Both the position numbers and the translations under genes were made by a program. Under the pieces are notes generated by a model. It was not told the origin of the DNA. It saw nothing but the letters and a program-made list of their open reading frames with translations, and did not search any database. Below, one piece after another: positions 60,025 to 64,000 of a stretch of DNA of 64,000 nt. Every line of letters begins with the position of its first letter. Position 1 is the first letter of the stretch. The DNA comes from Anaerolineales bacterium (GTDB taxonomy: Bacteria > Chloroflexota > Anaerolineae > Anaerolineales > Villigracilaceae), in contig JADZCC010000013.1 in NCBI GenBank assembly GCA_020851785.1, positions 39,370 to 103,369 of the forward strand, read 5' to 3'.

Positions 60025-61977
60025 ATGTCGAAAATCTTCAAGTCTCCGCTTTTTATTTTGGCCTTGCTGACTCTGGCCGCGTATGGGCCGCTCGTCCCTT
60101 TCACCGGCTTTTACTGGGACGATTGGCCTTTCGCCTGGATCGCCAAATTTCAAGGCCCGTATGAATTCATTCCGGGCTTCATGCAGTTCCGTCCGTTTCT
60201 CGGCCCCATCTTCTATATCACCACGAGCCTGATTCCTTCCGTTCCGCTATATTGGCAAATCTTCGCGCTGATCATTCGCTTTGGCATGGGCGCTTCATTA
60301 TGGTGGAGCTTGAGTCAGGCTTTCCCTGAAAAGAAGCCGTTTGCCTTTATCGCCGCCTTGTTGTTAATCGTCTTCCCCGGCTACAGCCAACATTGGGTGG
60401 CGCTCACGCATATTAATCAGGAACTCATTCCGTTTATTTTTTACGTCCTTTCGTTTGGGTTTACTTTCAAAGCCCTGCGCTCTGAAAAACCGCTCGCCAA
60501 TACCTTGCTCGCTTTGCTTTTCCAACTCTGCGGTTTATACCCCACCGAATATTCCTTCCCCTTGGAAAGCCTGCGCGTTTTGTTAATCTTTTTCTTTTTT
60601 GTAGATGGCAATTTAATCAAGCGCTGTATAACAACGCTCAAACTTTGGTGGCCGTATTTACTGGTTTGGATTTCAAACGCCGCCTGGCTGATTTATTATT
60701 ACAAATTCGGTCCCTACGATTCTTACGAAGCCAACACTTTCGAATCGGTTGGCGTTTTCAATCTGGCGCTTGAAATTCTGGATACGCTTTGGAAGGCCTG
60801 TTTTTACATTTGGGCTCAAATTTTCACCCTGCTGGCCAAATCTATCACAGCGCCCACTTCCCTGCTGACGATTGGACTCATCCTCGTTGCGTTTCTCGTC
60901 CTCACGCGCCTGCTGTCGCGCCTAGCGTCCGAAAATGAAAGCCGCTTTTTTTCAACAGCCCTCATCATTACCGGACTAATCAGCATTCTCATCGGGCGCT
61001 TGCCTTCGCTCGCGGCCGGATTGCCGCTTCGCCTGCAAACCGGTTACGACCGCTTCATGGTTTCGATGATGCTCGGCTCGATCCTGTTCGCCATCGGGTG
61101 GATTGAGTTATTCATCCGCAACGGCAAAGTTCGTCCGTATGTGTACATGGCGCTGGTCGCGCTCGGCGTGGGTCAGCAGTTTTATACGGGCAACGTCTTT
61201 CGCCGCGACTGGGAAAAACAAAAAGAGTTTTACTGGCAACTCACCTCGCGGATTCCGGTCCTGCAGGCCAACACCGTTTTGCTCACCTACCAACTCCCCA
61301 CCGAATACGAACCCGATCTCTCGTACACCGGCCCGCTCAACTGGATCTACGCGCCGGATTTCGTTTTAGGCGCTGACCTGCCTTACGCGCTGATCTTCAC
61401 CGAAAAACGCATCGGCGGCTCGACTTTGCCCGGGCTTGGGCCAAACATCCCAATCCGCTTCAACTACCGAACCACGGCCTTTAACGGCAGTACTTCGCAA
61501 GCCGTGGTCATTTACATGCCGGTCAACGGTTGCCTGCGAGTCCTGGATGCCACACGCGGCGACGCAGACATCTACGCCAAAGCGCCGGATGAATTAACGC
61601 AGGCGATTCCGCTCTCCAGACCAGAGTTAATCGTCACAGACTCCGCCAACCCGGCCAGCCCGGCCTTCCTCAACGAATCCGCGCCGGTTAATTGGTGCGC
61701 GTATTTCACCAAAGCCGAGTTGGCGCACCAACTAAAAGACTATGAAAAAACCATCCACCTTTTGGACGAAGCCACGGCGCTTGGCTATCAACCCGAAGAT
61801 TTGAACGAATGGCTGATCTACATTGACGCGCTGGCGCGCACCGGCGACTCTGATTCGGCGCAGGAAAAATCCCTCGAATTGCTGAAGCAGGATTCCCGGA
61901 TGAAGCGCGGCGTGTGCGTGGTCTGGAAAAAACTCGCGCTGGACGAAATTCAATCCGCGCTGGGTTGCAATCCCTAA
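60025..61977 (+). CDS. Large GT-C-like membrane protein with TPR-like tail
   Basis: 650 residues. The first extracytoplasmic loop has 'FTGFYWDDWPFAWIAKFQG', a DDW acidic motif characteristic of lipid-linked sugar transferases; about ten helices follow, then a C-terminal soluble domain with helical repeats ('AELAHQLKDYEKTIHLLDEA'). The ATG at 60025 starts one base after the previous stop; a longer reading would run into the upstream gene. Function is inferred as glycosyl transfer. Confidence 0.68.
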   Translation: MSKIFKSPLFILALLTLAAYGPLVPFTGFYWDDWPFAWIAKFQGPYEFIPGFMQFRPFLGPIFYITTSLIPSVPLYWQIFALIIRFGMGASLWWSLSQAFPEKKPFAFIAALLLIVFPGYSQHWVALTHINQELIPFIFYVLSFGFTFKALRSEKPLANTLLALLFQLCGLYPTEYSFPLESLRVLLIFFFFVDGNLIKRCITTLKLWWPYLLVWISNAAWLIYYYKFGPYDSYEANTFESVGVFNLALEILDTLWKACFYIWAQIFTLLAKSITAPTSLLTIGLILVAFLVLTRLLSRLASENESRFFSTALIITGLISILIGRLPSLAAGLPLRLQTGYDRFMVSMMLGSILFAIGWIELFIRNGKVRPYVYMALVALGVGQQFYTGNVFRRDWEKQKEFYWQLTSRIPVLQANTVLLTYQLPTEYEPDLSYTGPLNWIYAPDFVLGADLPYALIFTEKRIGGSTLPGLGPNIPIRFNYRTTAFNGSTSQAVVIYMPVNGCLRVLDATRGDADIYAKAPDELTQAIPLSRPELIVTDSANPASPAFLNESAPVNWCAYFTKAELAHQLKDYEKTIHLLDEATALGYQPEDLNEWLIYIDALARTGDSDSAQEKSLELLKQDSRMKRGVCVVWKKLALDEIQSALGCNP

Positions 61978-61995
61978 AATCACGGCGGGTATAAT
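61965..61995 (+). promoter_or_regulatory. Deacetylase gene promoter, probably leaderless
   Basis: TTGCAA (61965-61970) and TATAAT (61990-61995) are 19 bases apart; the -10 is six bases before the ATG at 62002. No Shine-Dalgarno. Confidence 0.55.
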
Positions 61996-62001
61996 CACAA
62001 A

Positions 62002-62853
62002 ATGACTTCCACGCCTCGCTTAATGCTCACGATTGACTACGAATCCTGGTACGCGCTTTCCCGTCGCTATGATCATATAACTTCCGCTGAACGCCACAAA
62101 CTAGATGAAAATTTTGCGCGCAACGCGCTTGACCCGATCCTTGAAAAACTGGGGGATAAAAAAATCACCTTTTATCTGGTCGGCGAATTGGTGGAGTGGT
62201 ATCCCGAACTACCGCAGAAGATTTTCAACGCCGGTCATGAGGTGGGCTTTCATTGTCAGGTGCATCGCCCATTGACGACGGTTGCGGATATTAAACAGGA
62301 TTTCGCATCTTCGGCAGAGTGGCGTAAAAAATATCAGGTGCGCGGTTATCGCGCGCCGATGATCAAAACCATCGAAGCGCTCTATCCGCTCCTGGAAGAA
62401 AATCAGTTCACGTATAGCTCGTCTTTATACGCGCCCACTGGAACGCAAATCAAAAAAGGAAACGTCTGGGAATTTCCGGTGAGCGCTTACCCGCTTTGGA
62501 AACGCCCCAAAGAATTGCAAGCCTCGCGCCACATGACTCCCACCCTTTTGCTGGGCGGCGAATTTCCCTACGCCTCCAGCATGATGAGCGGGCTGTTTCC
62601 TAAAACGGTTTTTAGAATCATCGAAAAAGAATTAAAGCGGGGGTTAAGCCCCATCCTCTTTTTACATCCTTATGAAATTATCAAACCAGAACGCTGGTTT
62701 CAACGCATTGCGGGCGACGTGCTTCAGCATCCCCTGCTCTATCCATTTACCTGGAATAAGTCCTCCTTTCTGGACGAACTGCTTCGCTCCTTCCCCACTT
62801 CTTCAGTCATTGATTTCGTCAACGAGCAAATCCATGCAGATTCAAAAAACTAA
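62002..62853 (+). CDS. Polysaccharide deacetylase (NodB-like)
   Basis: 283-residue NodB-homology enzyme removing N-acetyl groups from a glycan. The catalytic Asp lies in 'MLTIDYESW', the metal His pair in 'GFHCQVHRPL' (HxxxH), with 'VRGYRAPMIKTIEAL' as the third motif and 'PILFLHPYEI' as the fourth. There is no signal peptide, which is unusual for a secreted deacetylase; it may act on cytoplasmic lipid-linked intermediates. It resembles the type found with FemAB/GNAT genes in exopolysaccharide clusters. Confidence 0.88.
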   Translation: MTSTPRLMLTIDYESWYALSRRYDHITSAERHKLDENFARNALDPILEKLGDKKITFYLVGELVEWYPELPQKIFNAGHEVGFHCQVHRPLTTVADIKQDFASSAEWRKKYQVRGYRAPMIKTIEALYPLLEENQFTYSSSLYAPTGTQIKKGNVWEFPVSAYPLWKRPKELQASRHMTPTLLLGGEFPYASSMMSGLFPKTVFRIIEKELKRGLSPILFLHPYEIIKPERWFQRIAGDVLQHPLLYPFTWNKSSFLDELLRSFPTSSVIDFVNEQIHADSKN

Positions 62854-63859
62854 CTCAGTCAGTTTCGCTGCGCTTGAAAACGAACTGGGCTTCGCCGGTT
62901 CAGACGCCTGGTCGAATTTCATCCAACGCATGTATGGATATAAAATTCATCGGCTGGCGGCTTTGGAAAACGGCGAACTGCGCGGCGCGTTAAACCTGCT
63001 TGAAATTAAACATCCCATCTTCGGGCATTACCTCGTCACCGCGCCCTACGGAAGTTACGGCGGCTTCGCCTATCGCAACCCAACAGCGCGGGATGCCCTG
63101 CTCAAAGAAGCGGATCAACTGGCCCGTCAGCTCAAAGTGGAGTACGCCCTCGTTCGCGGATTAAGCGCCAACGCCTCCGCCCCGCCCGCAGGCTGGACAG
63201 CCAACCCGCTTTACTGCACCTATCTGATTCATTTACCGGCCCACGCGGAAGATTTGCTCAAAACTTTTTCATCCGACCATCGCAACCACGTCCGCAAGTC
63301 GCTCAAAAAAGGCTTGTCCATTCGCTTTGGCCATCTGGACTTATTGGAAGACGCCTACACGGGCTTATCAAAAAGCATGCGCGAACTCGGCTCGCCCTAT
63401 CATAGCAAGGACTATCTCAAAACGATGGCGGAACATCTGGGCGAACATTTGGAATTTGCCGTCGTGTACGACGCGCAAGCTCAAATTGCGGGCGCGGGGA
63501 TTTTTATTTATCAAGGCAAGACGGTTTCCAATTTACACGCCAACATCCTGAAATCCAAACGCGCTTTATATGCAGGCGAATTCTTTTATTGGTCCGTGAT
63601 TGAGCGTGGAATCTCCAAAGGACTGCAAACTTTTGATCTAGGTCGTAGTTTAATTGGCTCTGGAAACGAAACCTTCAAAATGAAATGGTCGCCGGAGAAA
63701 CGTCCGCTGGACTATTGGTACTGGCTGGCAGAAGGACATGCAATCCCCGCGCTCAACCAAAAGAGTCCCAAGTTCCAACTCGTCATCGCAATCTGGAAGC
63801 GCCTGCCGGCCTTCGTGGTTAATTTATTTGGGCCGCTCCTGATCCGCGGACTGGCGTAA
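62834..63859 (+). CDS. FemAB-like acyltransferase of exopolysaccharide clusters
   Basis: 341 residues from the ATG at 62834, which overlaps the deacetylase by 20 bases. Two GNAT-like halves are visible: 'HYLVTAPYGSYGGFAYRNP', then a basic segment 'HRNHVRKSLKKGLSIRFGHL' and 'YAGEFFYWSVIERGISKGL', 'FDLGRSLIGSGNETFKMKW', the hallmarks of the FemAB/XrtA-associated family. It probably modifies a nascent polysaccharide or peptide-bridge. A longer reading starts inside the deacetylase gene in another frame and is rejected. Confidence 0.85.
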   Translation: MQIQKTNSVSFAALENELGFAGSDAWSNFIQRMYGYKIHRLAALENGELRGALNLLEIKHPIFGHYLVTAPYGSYGGFAYRNPTARDALLKEADQLARQLKVEYALVRGLSANASAPPAGWTANPLYCTYLIHLPAHAEDLLKTFSSDHRNHVRKSLKKGLSIRFGHLDLLEDAYTGLSKSMRELGSPYHSKDYLKTMAEHLGEHLEFAVVYDAQAQIAGAGIFIYQGKTVSNLHANILKSKRALYAGEFFYWSVIERGISKGLQTFDLGRSLIGSGNETFKMKWSPEKRPLDYWYWLAEGHAIPALNQKSPKFQLVIAIWKRLPAFVVNLFGPLLIRGLA

Positions 63860-63862
63860 AAT
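63857..63862 (+). promoter_or_regulatory. -10-like TAAAAT six bases before the last gene
   Basis: TAAAAT overlaps the stop region of the FemAB gene and is followed by six bases and the ATG at 63869, the same spacing as the other leaderless candidates. One mismatch to TATAAT. Confidence 0.4.
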
Positions 63863-63868
63863 TCACCG

Positions 63869-64000
63869 ATGATGAATTACGCCATCTTCCCGCTCAAAGC
63901 GCTCAAAGCGGAACAGTTGCCCGTCATGGCCCGCCTGCACCTTGACGATCACGGGCTGTTATCCCAACTCGGCTATCCATTCGTCCTCAAGTATTTTGAG
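63869..64000 (+). CDS. GNAT family N-acetyltransferase, partial
   Basis: 44 codons run from the ATG at 63869 to the window end without a stop. The start of a GNAT fold is visible ('LPVMARLHLDDHGLLSQLGY' then 'PFVLKYFE', the helix and strand seen in acetyltransferases of polysaccharide clusters). It is next to the FemAB-like gene, consistent with a glycan-modifying set. The second Met directly follows the first. Confidence 0.6.
   Translation, partial: MMNYAIFPLKALKAEQLPVMARLHLDDHGLLSQLGYPFVLKYFE

Overview
Organism. The window is dense, mid-G+C bacterial chromosome with no phage, plasmid or transposase genes. Two linked sets suggest a member of the Chloroflexota, most likely Anaerolineae: a complete mre/mrd/min shape-and-division cluster, and many lipoproteins with low-complexity Pro/Thr linkers beside molybdenum-hydroxylase and GT-C glycan genes. 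This placement is inference from gene content and style; no rRNA or tRNA gene is present to confirm it.

Layout. 1-2390: a cut-off cyclic-nucleotide-binding protein, then divergent thrC and thrB. 2430-3299: a TerC-type membrane protein. 3356-14231: one long minus-strand operon that builds an ABC (FtsX/HlyD) export machine with two ATPases, two soluble GAF histidine kinases, a lone receiver and a winged-helix regulator. 14276-17947: tgt-uppP-M20 peptidase-lipoprotein operon. 18108-22457: SH3 lipoprotein, C69 peptidase, GT-C-like membrane protein and the FAD subunit of a molybdenum hydroxylase. 22465-24813: two tandem acetyltransferase paralogues. 24981-35847: PreP-type protease, a frameshifted gene, a fused FeS/molybdopterin hydroxylase, an HD-GYP protein, a CBS-type pyrophosphatase and an XdhC-type maturation factor. 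35962-41712: SPFH protein, membrane proteins, NAD(P)HX repair enzyme and EamA transporter. 41750-49311: mreBCD-mrdA-minCDE-rodA. 49464-53795: DegV, uridine kinase, cyclophilin, VTT protein, RluB and ScpB. 53837-64000: two lipoproteins, then a surface-glycan region (UDP-glucuronate decarboxylase, GtrA, two GT-C-like proteins, polysaccharide deacetylase, FemAB-like and GNAT proteins).

How genes work together. The clearest integrated unit is the 3.3-14.2 kb operon: transporter, ATPases and phospho-signalling proteins are co-transcribed, but none of the receiver proteins has a DNA-binding output, and transcription is probably set by the winged-helix protein acting on two direct repeats at the operon start. 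The molybdenum hydroxylase is spread over 14 kb (FAD subunit, FeS-Mo subunit, XdhC) with unrelated genes between. The shape cluster couples elongation (MreBCD, PBP2, RodA) to septum placement (MinCDE).

Non-coding content. The only gene-to-gene gap above 300 bases among intact genes is 27894-28480, which holds a 7-base tandem repeat and the broken gene. No tRNA, rRNA, CRISPR array or riboswitch was recognised. At least six genes carry a -10-like hexamer 6-7 bases before the start codon and no Shine-Dalgarno sequence, which suggests leaderless mRNAs.
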